Shown: positions 1-6,786, numbered from the stretch's first letter. The stretch: 11,013 nt of DNA from Verrucomicrobiales bacterium (GCA_003506995.1 DNXB01000036.1:1-11013); one strand, 5' to 3'. Program-made: numbers and translations. The notes: a model not told the origin generated them from the letters alone.

Positions 1-2
1 TG

Positions 3-101
3 CAACTGCTGCTCGACCAACTGAAACTCACGCTGCCCGAGCAAGGCCCGCCGAAAATCACCGCGCCGAAAAGCGGTGGGGAGGACAAACCGAGCACCTG
101 A
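3..101 (+). CDS. C-terminal end of an unidentified protein (5' truncated by window edge)
   Basis: The third forward frame is open from the left edge to a TGA at 99-101 and encodes about 32 residues, beginning QLLLDQLKLTLPEQ and ending SGGEDKPST. The tail is rich in Pro, Lys and Gly, as is common for a disordered C-terminus. Codons favour G or C in the third position like the neighbouring genes. The other two forward frames are less likely: frame 1 meets a stop at once, and frame 2 runs to a TAG near 118 with a less natural composition. No family can be assigned from so short a piece, and its reality depends on sequence to the left. Confidence 0.5.
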   Translation, partial: QLLLDQLKLTLPEQGPPKITAPKSGGEDKPST

Positions 102-132
102 ATTTGCACGGCCTGTAGTGCAGACCTTTTGA

Positions 133-154
133 CCTTGATGCCGCAAAATCAAGG
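133..154. terminator. Small hairpin between the left-edge gene and aroC, possible terminator
   Basis: CCTTGAT at 133-139 is complementary to ATCAAGG at 148-154, giving a perfect 7-bp stem with an 8-base loop. It lies 32 bases after the stop of the left-edge gene and about 100 bases past the aroC stop, so it could serve either. Neither side carries a clear T-tract, so intrinsic termination is doubtful. The rest of 102-256 shows nothing else recognisable. Confidence 0.3.
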
Positions 155-256
155 CTTCCAGCCGCTCAGCCTTGTCCAGTTCGCCAAGTCGGGTTAACGG
201 TTCATTCCTTCAAGATGCCGGAGTGGGTGAACCTTGGAGAAAACGGCATGGAGTCA

Positions 257-1342
257 TTACGCTCGCATCGCCCGCTGGCGCAGGAAGTGGTCGGCCAGCA
301 CGAGATGCACCATCGCCTCGACCATGGGCACAGCTCTTGGCAGCACACAGGGGTCGTGACGGCCTCGGGCGGATAAAGTCGTGTCCTCGCCGGTGTTGGT
401 GACGGTCTTTTGCTCGCGCAAAACGGTGGCGGTGGGTTTGAAGGCCACGCGGAAGACGATCTCCTCGCCGTTGCTGATGCCACCCTGGACGCCGCCGCTG
501 CGGTTGGTGCGCGTGCGGACGTTCTGGCCGTCCATGAAGAACTCGTCGTTGTGCTCCAGGCCGGTCATCGTGGTGCCGGAGAAGCCGCTGCCGATTTCAA
601 AGCCCTTCGTCGCAGGCAGGCTGAGCATCGCCTTGGCCAGATCGGCCTCCAGGCGGTCGAAAACAGGCTCGCCCAGACCTGCGGGCACGCCGCGCACGAC
701 GCATTCGATCACGCCGCCGACGCTGTTGCCCTCGCTGCGGATGTTTTCGATGAGCGCGATCATTTTCTCCGCCGCCACGGGATCGCAGGTGCGGACGATG
801 TTGGATTCAATCAGCGAAGAGCAAAGGGCGGAGGGCGGAGGGACTTCAGCGTGGATGTTTTGCACCGTTTTGACGTAGGCGAGCGCTTCGTAGCCGGAAA
901 GCGAGTGCTGGAGCACTTTCCGAGCGATGGCACCAGCGGCGACGCGGCCGATGGTCTCGCGGGCGCTCGATCTGCCGCCTCCGGAGACGGCGCGGATGCC
1001 GTATTTCGCGTCGTAGGTGTAATCAGCGTGGCTGGGGCGATAGGCCTGCTGCATCTCCGTGTAGGCGGAGGGGCGCTGATCGGTATTGCGAACGAAAATG
1101 CCAATGGGCGTGCCCAGCGTCTGTCCATCAAGCACGCCGGAGAGAATTTCGGCGGTGTCGTCTTCCTTGCGCGGCGTGACGATCTTGCTCTGGCCCGGAC
1201 GGCGACGGTTCAGCTCATGCTGGATGTCCTCAACGCTGAGCGGGATCTTCGGCGGGCAGCCGTCCACGACGACCCCGACGCCGGGGCCGTGGGATTCGCC
1301 CCAGGTGCTGATGCGGAAAAGAGTGCCGAAGTTGCTCGCCAT
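257..1342 (-). CDS. aroC: Chorismate synthase
   Basis: Cytoplasmic FMN-dependent enzyme for the last shikimate-pathway step, converting 5-enolpyruvylshikimate 3-phosphate to chorismate. The protein is 361 aa, the usual bacterial length, and the family hallmarks are in order: N-terminal SNFGTLFRISTWGESHG (residues 3-19), RRRPGQ (46-51), RPSHADYTY (102-110), GGGRSSARET (121-130), TNRSGGVQGG (279-288) and GRHDPC (327-332). The ATG at 1342 gives the canonical MASNFG start. The stop is TAA followed directly by an in-frame TGA. The gene is divergent from the DUF2233 gene, with a short spacer that carries four heptamer repeats in the aroC leader. No Shine-Dalgarno site is obvious. Family assignment is firm. 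Confidence 0.97.
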   Translation of the reverse strand: MASNFGTLFRISTWGESHGPGVGVVVDGCPPKIPLSVEDIQHELNRRRPGQSKIVTPRKEDDTAEILSGVLDGQTLGTPIGIFVRNTDQRPSAYTEMQQAYRPSHADYTYDAKYGIRAVSGGGRSSARETIGRVAAGAIARKVLQHSLSGYEALAYVKTVQNIHAEVPPPSALCSSLIESNIVRTCDPVAAEKMIALIENIRSEGNSVGGVIECVVRGVPAGLGEPVFDRLEADLAKAMLSLPATKGFEIGSGFSGTTMTGLEHNDEFFMDGQNVRTRTNRSGGVQGGISNGEEIVFRVAFKPTATVLREQKTVTNTGEDTTLSARGRHDPCVLPRAVPMVEAMVHLVLADHFLRQRAMRA

Positions 1343-1358
1343 AGGCCGCCATCATGGT

Positions 1359-1386
1359 TTCAAAGTTCAAAGTTCAAAGTTCAAAG
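1359..1386. repeat. Four tandem TTCAAAG heptamers between aroC and the DUF2233 gene
   Basis: TTCAAAG occurs four times without interruption, preceded by T and followed by TTG. Read on the aroC strand it is ACTTTGA repeated, ending about 16 bases before the aroC start codon, so it lies in the aroC leader. A single copy with the same orientation relative to its gene is at 5148-5154, just upstream of yebC. Runs of heptanucleotides of this kind look like dispersed short tandem repeats. A role is not evident from the sequence. Confidence 0.85.
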
Positions 1387-1421
1387 TTGTCGTTCCTGAC
1401 AAAGTGCGGTGGAATGCCGTC

Positions 1422-2177
1422 ATGATCTTCCCTCGCTGGTTTCTCGCGGTCTTCGGCTGCGCCACGTTTTCGGCGCATCTGCATGGTGTGGAGGTGGTGG
1501 AGCTTGAGGGGGCGAAATATCAGGTGTTCCGGGTCGAAAAGGCCGACTGGCCGAAATTGCAGCTCGCGTGGCTGGGTGCCGACGGCAAGCCGCTGCTCGA
1601 TTTCAACGGCCTGAAGCGCGCGCTCGCTGCGAAAGGCCGGAACATCGTCTTTGCGACGAATGCGGGCATCTACGAGCGCGGTCCGAAGCCCTGCGGCCTC
1701 ACAATTTGCGATTCCAAGGAGCTCGTTCCGCTCAATCTGCGGCCTGGCGAGGGCAATTTTTACCTCAAGCCCAACGGTGTCTTCTTCCTCGACGATCAAA
1801 CCGGCCCAGGCGTCATGGAAGCCGCTGAATTCGCCCGCAGCGGCCTCAAACCGCGTCTCGCCACGCAGTCCGGCCCGCTGATGCTGCGCCAGGGCGTTAT
1901 TCATCCCGCCTTCAACGCCAACTCACCAAACAAACGCCTGCGCAACGGCGTCGGCGTGCGCAAGTCCGACGGACAGATCCTCTTCGTCATGAGCGACCGC
2001 GACGACTCCATCAAAGGCCGCGTGACGTTCCATCAATTCAGCCGCCTGTTTCTCCACCTCGGCTGCCAGGACGCACTCTTTCTCGACGGCGACATCTCCA
2101 CGATGCTGGTGAATCCCAAGCCGGACGCGAACTTCCTCTCCAACACCTTCGCGGCGATGTTTTTCGTGGCGGAGTGA
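1422..2177 (+). CDS. Secreted phosphodiester glycosidase family protein (DUF2233/NAGPA-like)
   Basis: The protein is 251 aa. Residues 1-22 (MIFPRWFLAVFGCATFSAHLHG) have a basic and hydrophobic character consistent with a signal peptide, so it is probably periplasmic or outside the cell. Conserved DUF2233 blocks follow in order: FATNAGIYE (77-85), GNFYLKPNGVF (111-121), TQSGPLML (148-155), RNGVGV (174-179) and DALFLDGDIS (217-226). The family includes the domain of the mammalian enzyme that uncovers mannose-6-phosphate; bacterial members are predicted glycosidases acting on phosphodiester-linked sugars, with substrate unknown here. The frame is open back to 1086, but that extension runs through aroC and the heptamers. 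The ATG at 1422 places a signal peptide at the N-terminus and has a weak GGTGGA 8 bases upstream. It converges with the lipoprotein gene, 11 bases apart. Confidence 0.88.
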   Translation: MIFPRWFLAVFGCATFSAHLHGVEVVELEGAKYQVFRVEKADWPKLQLAWLGADGKPLLDFNGLKRALAAKGRNIVFATNAGIYERGPKPCGLTICDSKELVPLNLRPGEGNFYLKPNGVFFLDDQTGPGVMEAAEFARSGLKPRLATQSGPLMLRQGVIHPAFNANSPNKRLRNGVGVRKSDGQILFVMSDRDDSIKGRVTFHQFSRLFLHLGCQDALFLDGDISTMLVNPKPDANFLSNTFAAMFFVAE

Positions 2178-2188
2178 GGGCCGGACGC

Positions 2189-4396
2189 TCAGTCGTAACT
2201 CAGCACGTCGTGGATTTTCCACGACAGCACGCCGCGTCCCAGGCCGCCTTCGCTCCACTTGCGCAGTTCCAGCACCTCCAGGGGTTCCAGCCACTTGGCC
2301 GCTTGCTTGAGACCTGACACATCATTGCCGCCCTGGCCGCGCACCACTGCAAAGGCCTTCAAAAACTCCCGCAGCTTGCTAAAGCTCAGCTTCACGCGCG
2401 TCCCTGCCGTCACGGCCTTGCCCGTCTGGCCGAGGCTCTCCGCCCATTGATTCTGCACGGCCCGCGACGTGCCCAGCATGAAAAACCTATCCGTCAGCGA
2501 CACGCAGGGCAGCAGATCCTCGGATTCAAACGGCAGCGTGTAGGCGTAACTCGTTACCGGTCCTTTCTGCTTCATCACCGCCTGCGGCAGCTCCAGCGGT
2601 TGCGGCAGCGGAGCCTGCTGCGCCAGCTTTTGCAGCGCACTCTCGATGTTCTGCCACGAGACCTCGATCAACGCGCGATTTTTCATCTCATGCAGCACCG
2701 TCAGGCGCGGCAGCGGCACATCCTGACCGCCCGGTGGCAGACCCGGCAGCGCAGGCATCTTGCCGCCGACATCCAGGATGAACGCTCCATCATTTCCCAA
2801 CGCTTTCTGCCAGATTGTCTTTGTCCCGTCATACACGTCAAGCACGCCGGGCAGCACCGCTTGATCCACCCGCTTGAAAATCTCCGCCGCCTGTTCACCG
2901 CCCACGCCCGCGTCGATGACTTCCTTCGTCGCCGAGTGGGCCAGCTTCATCCAGGCTTCAAAATAGGCACGACCAGCGCCCGTGGTCGCGCTTTGGCCGC
3001 TCACGCCCAGCACCACGGACTCATCATCGAGCAGCGGAGTGAACTGCGAGCCCTGGGCCAGCACCGCCGCGTTCGCCGGGCTGAGGCGGGAGGCCCAGTC
3101 CAGGTGCAAACCCGCGTCCCACCAGGCCACGGCGGCGCCATTCATGAAATTGGCGCGGTAATACGCCTGCTCGGCCGCTCCCAGCTCCACAACCAGCGAT
3201 GCCAGTGACCGCGCCACGCCGGCAAACATCCGCTCCTGCTCCAAACCCGCCAGCAAACCGCGCAGCATCGGCTGAAAGGGCTCGTCGGATTGCAGCGCGT
3301 TCAAAAACGCCCCGTCCCAGCAGGCGACCAGGCCCAGCTCACGCTGCGCATGCGCGTCGTCCGCGAAACGCATCTCGCTCCGCGCCAGCATCGAGTCCTC
3401 GACCGAGTTCGCCAGCCGCACCTGCTCGGTCGTGCGTCCCACGGCCACATAGGCGCGGCCTTTGCCCAGGCCGAGCGCCAGCACCCATTTTTTCCGCGCC
3501 AGCACCTCCAGACCACGCGCCAAGCGATCCCGGGTCTCGGGAGTGATCTGCGGCATCGACTTCACCAACGCCTCCAGCCAGACGCGCCGCCGCTCCAGCG
3601 TCAAAATCTCGTTCATCGCGATCTCGTTCACCGTGATCTGCTCGCCCTGCGTCGTCACGATGCGCGATTGCGGCGCGTCGCCGAGCCAGTCCGACAGCCT
3701 CAGCAGGCTGCTCATCTTTTGCAGCACCTTTTCCGGCTCCGGCGAGGCCACGCCGATCATCACCGGCGGCATTTCAAAGCGTTCCAGCCACAAAATCAAC
3801 GCCTCCAGCACCTCCGCGTCTCGCAGTGCCGCGTCCATCATCTTTCCCGCGTCAAAACTCGTTCCCAGGCCCGCCAGCGAACCGCCGCTCATCATGCCGC
3901 GATACGCCGTCTCGTTGTAGAGGTCGTTCAACTGCCGCAGCATCACGATCCCCTTCCCGCTCTCCTTTCCAAACGCCACAAACGCCTCGTCCACCTGCAC
4001 CGCCTCCGCGCTGCCGTCCGCCGCCGGAAGCTGCTCCTCCACAAACGCCACCGTCTGCTTCCACCAGTTCGTTGATCTCAAGGCTTCCGCATGCTTGCGG
4101 AAATTCACGCTGCTCACGCAGAACTCCACATCCCCAGGCACACGTTCTGCCAATCCCAACCGCGAAGACTCCGTCAGCAAGGTCGGCCGTACCACGATGG
4201 GTGCTTCGGTCTGGGCCTTTGGCGCGGCTTTTTTCTTCCCGCAGCCGCAAAGGACCAGTGCTGCGAGGAGCAGCGAAAATGACGAAATCAGAATGGCGAA
4301 TGACGAATGAATGACGAAGCTCGAATGACGAAGGCTGGCGTTACAAGCCCCTGTGACATGAGCTTCGTGATTCGTCATTGGGATTTCATTCGTCAT
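2189..4396 (-). CDS. Large predicted lipoprotein of unknown function
   Basis: The protein is up to 735 aa. A hydrophobic segment at residues 31-49 is followed by LCGC (49-52) and KKKAAPK, which reads as a lipobox with Cys52 as the lipidated residue, so a membrane-anchored periplasmic protein is likely. The mature part starts with GDVEFCVSSVNFRKHAEAL, contains many Ala/Leu-rich helices and several Trp pairs, and has no catalytic motif that I recognise. I cannot name the family; similar long secreted proteins are, in my recollection, common in Verrucomicrobia. The start is uncertain: ATG 4396 and ATG 4378 are the only ATGs before the signal segment, both fall within or next to a large inverted repeat, and they give an unusually long polar N-region. 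The gene begins 20 bases after the yebC stop and may be co-transcribed with it. Confidence 0.8.
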   Translation of the reverse strand: MTNEIPMTNHEAHVTGACNASLRHSSFVIHSSFAILISSFSLLLAALVLCGCGKKKAAPKAQTEAPIVVRPTLLTESSRLGLAERVPGDVEFCVSSVNFRKHAEALRSTNWWKQTVAFVEEQLPAADGSAEAVQVDEAFVAFGKESGKGIVMLRQLNDLYNETAYRGMMSGGSLAGLGTSFDAGKMMDAALRDAEVLEALILWLERFEMPPVMIGVASPEPEKVLQKMSSLLRLSDWLGDAPQSRIVTTQGEQITVNEIAMNEILTLERRRVWLEALVKSMPQITPETRDRLARGLEVLARKKWVLALGLGKGRAYVAVGRTTEQVRLANSVEDSMLARSEMRFADDAHAQRELGLVACWDGAFLNALQSDEPFQPMLRGLLAGLEQERMFAGVARSLASLVVELGAAEQAYYRANFMNGAAVAWWDAGLHLDWASRLSPANAAVLAQGSQFTPLLDDESVVLGVSGQSATTGAGRAYFEAWMKLAHSATKEVIDAGVGGEQAAEIFKRVDQAVLPGVLDVYDGTKTIWQKALGNDGAFILDVGGKMPALPGLPPGGQDVPLPRLTVLHEMKNRALIEVSWQNIESALQKLAQQAPLPQPLELPQAVMKQKGPVTSYAYTLPFESEDLLPCVSLTDRFFMLGTSRAVQNQWAESLGQTGKAVTAGTRVKLSFSKLREFLKAFAVVRGQGGNDVSGLKQAAKWLEPLEVLELRKWSEGGLGRGVLSWKIHDVLSYD

Positions 4397-4418
4397 TCCT
4401 CATTCTGATTTCGTCATT
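4278..4418. repeat. Inverted repeat built from AATGACGA-type heptamers
   Basis: The left arm at 4278-4311 and the right arm at 4385-4418 are inverted copies of 34 bases with two mismatches, each beginning AATGACGAAATCAGAATG on its own strand. Inside, CGAAGCTC (4315-4322) pairs with GAGCTTCG (4360-4367). Many GACGAAT or ATTCGTC units spaced seven or so bases apart make up the arms. The right arm covers the first two bases of the yebC stop codon (TTA at 4417-4419 on +) and the lipoprotein ATG at 4396; the left arm and centre encode its signal peptide. The transcript from the - strand could form a strong hairpin. This resembles a dispersed palindromic repeat and not a transposon: no transposase or terminal duplication is evident. 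Confidence 0.85.
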
Positions 4419-5133
4419 ATTTGAGCGCCGCATACACGCGATGCACATCATCATGCGCGTCGAGCGTTTGCAAAAACTCCGTCGCCTCATCGCGCTGTGC
4501 GTCGGTCAGTTCCGGGTATTCCTTCGGCACATAGCTCATCTCCGAGGTCGTCACCTGCCAGCCGGCCGCCTTCAGCGCCTTCGTCACCGCGTCCAGGGTC
4601 GTTGTTTGAGTGAAAAACCTCGCGCCGATATGCCCTGCGGCCTCCTCATCCTCGATTTCCAGCGGTTCCACGTTCTCCGCCTCGGCCTCCAGCGCCGCGA
4701 CTTCGATGTCGAGCGACTTGTCCGCGTGATGCGCCTCGACCAGGCCCACATGGTCGAACATCCACATCACCTTGCCCATGCTGCCAGCGCGGAAGAGCAC
4801 CTTGAGGTCCGAGGACGTGCGGTTGTTGTTGTCTGTCAGGCATTCCACGATCACCGGCACCCGGTGCGGCGTGAAGCCCTCGTAAGTCGTCGTTTCATAC
4901 TGCACCGCGTCCGGTCCCGTGCCCGATCCCTTCGCAATCGCCCGCTCGATCGTCTCGCGCGTCACGCTCTGCTTCTTCGCCACCGCGACTGCTGCCGCCA
5001 GCCGTGCGTTGTACTCAGGATGCGGCCCGCCCAGCTTCGCCGCCACCTGGATTTCCCGCACCAGCTTCCCCGTGATCTTGCCTTTCTGGTCCGCGGCCAT
5101 CTCCCGCCATTTCTGTTTCCATTGTGCGCCCAT
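4417..5133 (-). CDS. yebC: YebC/PmpR (TACO1) family protein
   Basis: The protein is 238 aa, normal for the family. It has the N-terminal MGAQWKQKWREMAADQKGK (residues 1-19), then GKLVREIQVAAKLGG, NARLAAAVAVAKKQSVTRETIERAIAKGSG, and the central YEGFTPHRVPVIVECLTDNNNRT block. The common YebC form starts with MAGHSKWANIKHRK; this one belongs to the MGAQWK variant. Members were long annotated as transcriptional regulators. More recent work on YebC and mitochondrial TACO1 places them on the ribosome, where they relieve stalling at proline-rich stretches. The DNA-binding versus ribosome role cannot be told apart from sequence. The leader contains one TTCAAAG heptamer (5148-5154) and one copy of the 24-base repeat (5171-5194). 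No strong Shine-Dalgarno site is visible. Confidence 0.95.
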   Translation of the reverse strand: MGAQWKQKWREMAADQKGKITGKLVREIQVAAKLGGPHPEYNARLAAAVAVAKKQSVTRETIERAIAKGSGTGPDAVQYETTTYEGFTPHRVPVIVECLTDNNNRTSSDLKVLFRAGSMGKVMWMFDHVGLVEAHHADKSLDIEVAALEAEAENVEPLEIEDEEAAGHIGARFFTQTTTLDAVTKALKAAGWQVTTSEMSYVPKEYPELTDAQRDEATEFLQTLDAHDDVHRVYAALK

Positions 5134-5170
5134 GATGTGTCTTTCAGTTCAAAGTTTAGACGCGCACCAA

Positions 5171-5194
5171 AGGTGGGAGCAGGGGGAATGCAAG
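5171..5194. repeat. 24-base dispersed repeat, copy 1 (upstream of yebC)
   Basis: AGGTGGG, then GC, then GGAATGCAAG at fixed spacing, matching copy 2 at 5946-5969 at 21 of 24 positions in the same orientation. Similarity fades gradually for about 15 further bases to the left of each copy (toward lower coordinates). It lies between the yebC start and the stop of the DUF5615 gene. Confidence 0.7.
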
Positions 5195-5206
5195 CTGCCC
5201 GACAGG

Positions 5207-5551
5207 TCAGAGCGGCAGATGAAGGAGGAGGTCGCGAGCTTCACTCGCTTGCAGCGCATCGAGGATCACTTCGATGTCTCGCACGCATGCCCCGATGGAA
5301 ACGGACTGTCGCGCAAAAATTACGGTGGCAAAACTGCGCCCTGCAGCCTGCCGTAGTGCCGTCTCCTCCAGAAAATCCTGGTCTTGCGTAAACAACAGCC
5401 GGTTCAACTCCATGGCACGATCCAGCAACAGATCATCCGCCAGAGTGCTGGTGCCGTCGTCTTGGGCGGTCAAAACATCGAAGCCCTTCCGCCGCAGTGC
5501 CCGCGTGATCGCGAGCGGCACATGCACATCCATGTAAAGCGCGAGGCTCAC
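5207..5551 (-). CDS. DUF5615 PIN-like protein, probable toxin of a VapBC-like pair
   Basis: The protein is 114 aa, the normal size of DUF5615 PIN-like proteins. Acidic residues expected for a PIN-fold nuclease site are present: Asp8 in YMDVHVP, Asp31/Asp32 after GFDVLTAQ, Asp40 and Asp44, and the FTQDQDF block (54-60) where Asp57 and Asp59 fall. The known role of relatives is as RNA-cleaving toxins; the mycobacterial VapC45 type combines a DUF5615 toxin with a DUF433 antitoxin, the same pairing seen here. The start is GTG at 5551, overlapping the upstream DUF433 stop in a GTGA, which suggests translational coupling. An internal ATG at residue 7 is possible but would place Asp8 right at the N-terminus. 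Nuclease activity is inference. Confidence 0.85.
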   Translation of the reverse strand: MSLALYMDVHVPLAITRALRRKGFDVLTAQDDGTSTLADDLLLDRAMELNRLLFTQDQDFLEETALRQAAGRSFATVIFARQSVSIGACVRDIEVILDALQASEARDLLLHLPL

Positions 5552-5865
5552 GACACTTGCCCGGCTTTGAGCCTGCTGAGCCGTTGTTGAACCGCATGGC
5601 TGCCCATTTTTTTCAGCAGTTCATCCGCCTTCTGCTGCTGCGTCTGAATCTGCGATTCGATCTCCTCAGCATGGTCATAGAACCACGCCAAAGCCGCATA
5701 AATCTGCGCCAGGGTCAGGTCTGGATGGTTCTCATGCAGCGTTTCCGCGCTCCACCCATGTGCCAGATGCTCGGCCGCGAGATGGACCACCTTGTAAGGC
5801 GTTTCATCGATCCACGCCTCGCCTGAGGCGTCTCGCCAGATGTGTGGCATGGTTTGAGCAGGCAT
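5548..5865 (-). CDS. DUF433 domain protein, probable antitoxin
   Basis: About 105 aa from the chosen ATG. Residues 1-65 (HIWRDASGEAWIDETPYKVVHLAAEHLAHGWS and following DLTLAQIYAALAWFYDH) match the winged-helix-like DUF433 domain, with the typical phrase in which a block of prolines and hydrophobics precedes LxxIYAALAWYYDH. The C-terminal third (EEIESQIQTQQQKADELLKK) is a charged helix, the usual position for toxin wrapping. DUF433 proteins paired with DUF5615 are antitoxins that likely bind DNA and repress their own operon. The frame extends to a TTG at 5928, but the ATGs at 5865 and 5850 fit the family N-terminus better; 5865 is chosen and 5850 is not excluded. No Shine-Dalgarno site decides it. 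Confidence 0.83.
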   Translation of the reverse strand: MPAQTMPHIWRDASGEAWIDETPYKVVHLAAEHLAHGWSAETLHENHPDLTLAQIYAALAWFYDHAEEIESQIQTQQQKADELLKKMGSHAVQQRLSRLKAGQVS

Positions 5866-5945
5866 GGCAGAAGCTAGTCGTTTGATGAGCCGAGAGCAAG
5901 CTGGCGTATTTTGGCAGTTACACCTCAAATCAAGGCGTGCTTCAG

Positions 5946-5969
5946 AGGTGGGGGCTGGCGGAATGCAAG
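5946..5969. repeat. 24-base dispersed repeat, copy 2 (upstream of the DUF433 gene)
   Basis: This is the partner of 5171-5194, with three mismatches in 24 bases. It sits in the 162-base gap between the DUF433 start and the end of the broken kinase-like gene, so the two direct copies bracket the DUF433/DUF5615 pair. A short palindrome, TCACGA-CT-TCGTGA, lies just beside it at 5972-5985 and could act as a weak terminator for the kinase-like gene on the - strand. Confidence 0.7.
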
Positions 5970-6027
5970 GATCACGACTTCGTGAATCCGTCCGCGGCTT
6001 CTTGATCTTCCATTCTTGACTCCCTGC

Positions 6028-6524
6028 TCACTCGAACGCGATATTCCCCAGATGCATGTCGGATAGGTAGATGCCGAACCATTCCAGTTCGCTCATGACT
6101 TTCCGCACCTCAGGCCAGCGGTCCTCGAATTTTTCCATGCGATCCATTTCCCAGGACTCCCAGGTTTCTTCGTTGAAGTCGAAAGGCTCGTCCAGAATCG
6201 CTCCGGCGAAATCCAGGAGGTAGGGCGGCCTGACGATGGTCATTTCGATGGCAAGCCATGTGTCGTCGTGGTGCAGATAAGCGGGGGAACAGCAAAACCG
6301 CGCACGCTCTCCACCTTGCACTCGAACAGACGCAGATAGCAGTCCCGCTCGCGCTGATAAGGTTTGGAGGCACGGAACAGCTTCACAGCCCAGGGATGAT
6401 TTCGATCCTTGCTGTGCAAAAGCCATACGCTACCATCCACACCGAAGCCGAGGCTGTCGCCAAGCTCCGCGTGGCGGCTTCCGGCGTAACCCAGCGCTTT
6501 TTCCTCCATGGAATCAAACACCAT
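6028..6524 (-). pseudogene. Small kinase-fold protein gene with a frameshift
   Basis: Two overlapping frames together encode one protein of about 165 aa. The first part runs from ATG 6524 to near 6290: MVFDSMEEKALGYAG, a glycine-rich loop GFGVDGSVW, the AVKLF block with the putative ATP-contacting Lys, and YLRLFE. The second part continues in another frame to the stop at 6028: HDDTWLAIEMTIVRPPYLL, a long acidic/Trp segment, and YLSDMHLGNIAFE, which resembles the catalytic-loop Asp and downstream Asn of protein and aminoglycoside kinases. The missing base lies around 6271-6290, next to a run of five C on the - strand; one more C would join the frames as GFAVPPAYLHHDDTW. A GAGGA lies about 10 bases before ATG 6524. 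It is either a true pseudogene or a sequencing indel. The substrate is unknown, and the small size suggests a minimal kinase-like domain. Confidence 0.72.
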
Positions 6525-6771
6525 TCGCTCATCCTCGCCGAAGTCAGGTTACAGCGCCACTGTGGAGATGTTTCTCGACATCGAAGGCGTGCGGCATGAC
6601 GTCTCGCACATGGGGCCGGAGTTTGTCATCCTTGCCAAGCCGGTGAACCGTCCGCCATGCGCGGGCATCGTGGGTTTGAGCGTGGACGGAAAACTCAAGC
6701 AGTGGCCGGTCTGCCTGCCAGACGGCCTGTCCGAGGACACGCGTCGCGTGCGAACGGCGAAGGCGGCGTGA
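6508..6771 (+). CDS. Small conserved-looking protein, function unknown
   Basis: The ORF is 87 aa. Its core, GYSATVEMFLDIEG followed by HMGPEFVILAKPV, NRPPCAGIVGLSVDG and WPVCLPDG, reads as a compact beta-strand protein. I recall similar small hypothetical proteins with a DGxxxxWxVxLPDG ending, so it is probably real. The start is unsettled. ATG 6508 includes the GYSATVE block but overlaps the divergent kinase-like gene by 17 bases and has no Shine-Dalgarno site. ATG 6568 has GGAG directly against it, too close to be typical. The head-to-head arrangement with the kinase-like gene means the two share a promoter region or overlap in transcription. It converges with the MmcQ gene 15 bases away. 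Confidence 0.6.
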   Translation: MESNTIRSSSPKSGYSATVEMFLDIEGVRHDVSHMGPEFVILAKPVNRPPCAGIVGLSVDGKLKQWPVCLPDGLSEDTRRVRTAKAA

Positions 6772-6786
6772 GAAGCGGAGCTTTCC

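Noticed and set aside
1359..1386. Possible CRISPR array
   Set aside because: The repeats are 7 bases with no spacers and there are no cas genes nearby.
410..1399. 329-aa + strand ORF antisense to aroC
   Set aside because: Its protein is Ala/Gly/Val/Asp-rich without motifs, and the opposite strand encodes a clear AroC. It is a shadow typical of GC-rich codon use.
1086..1421. N-terminal extension of the DUF2233 ORF into aroC
   Set aside because: It passes through antisense aroC and the heptamers, and would place the signal peptide internally.
4278..4418. Possible insertion sequence or transposon end
   Set aside because: No transposase ORF and no flanking target duplication are visible. The structure fits a dispersed palindromic repeat.
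4378..5391. 337-aa + strand ORF antisense to yebC
   Set aside because: It is Arg/His/Leu-rich shadow sequence, while the - strand encodes YebC with conserved blocks.
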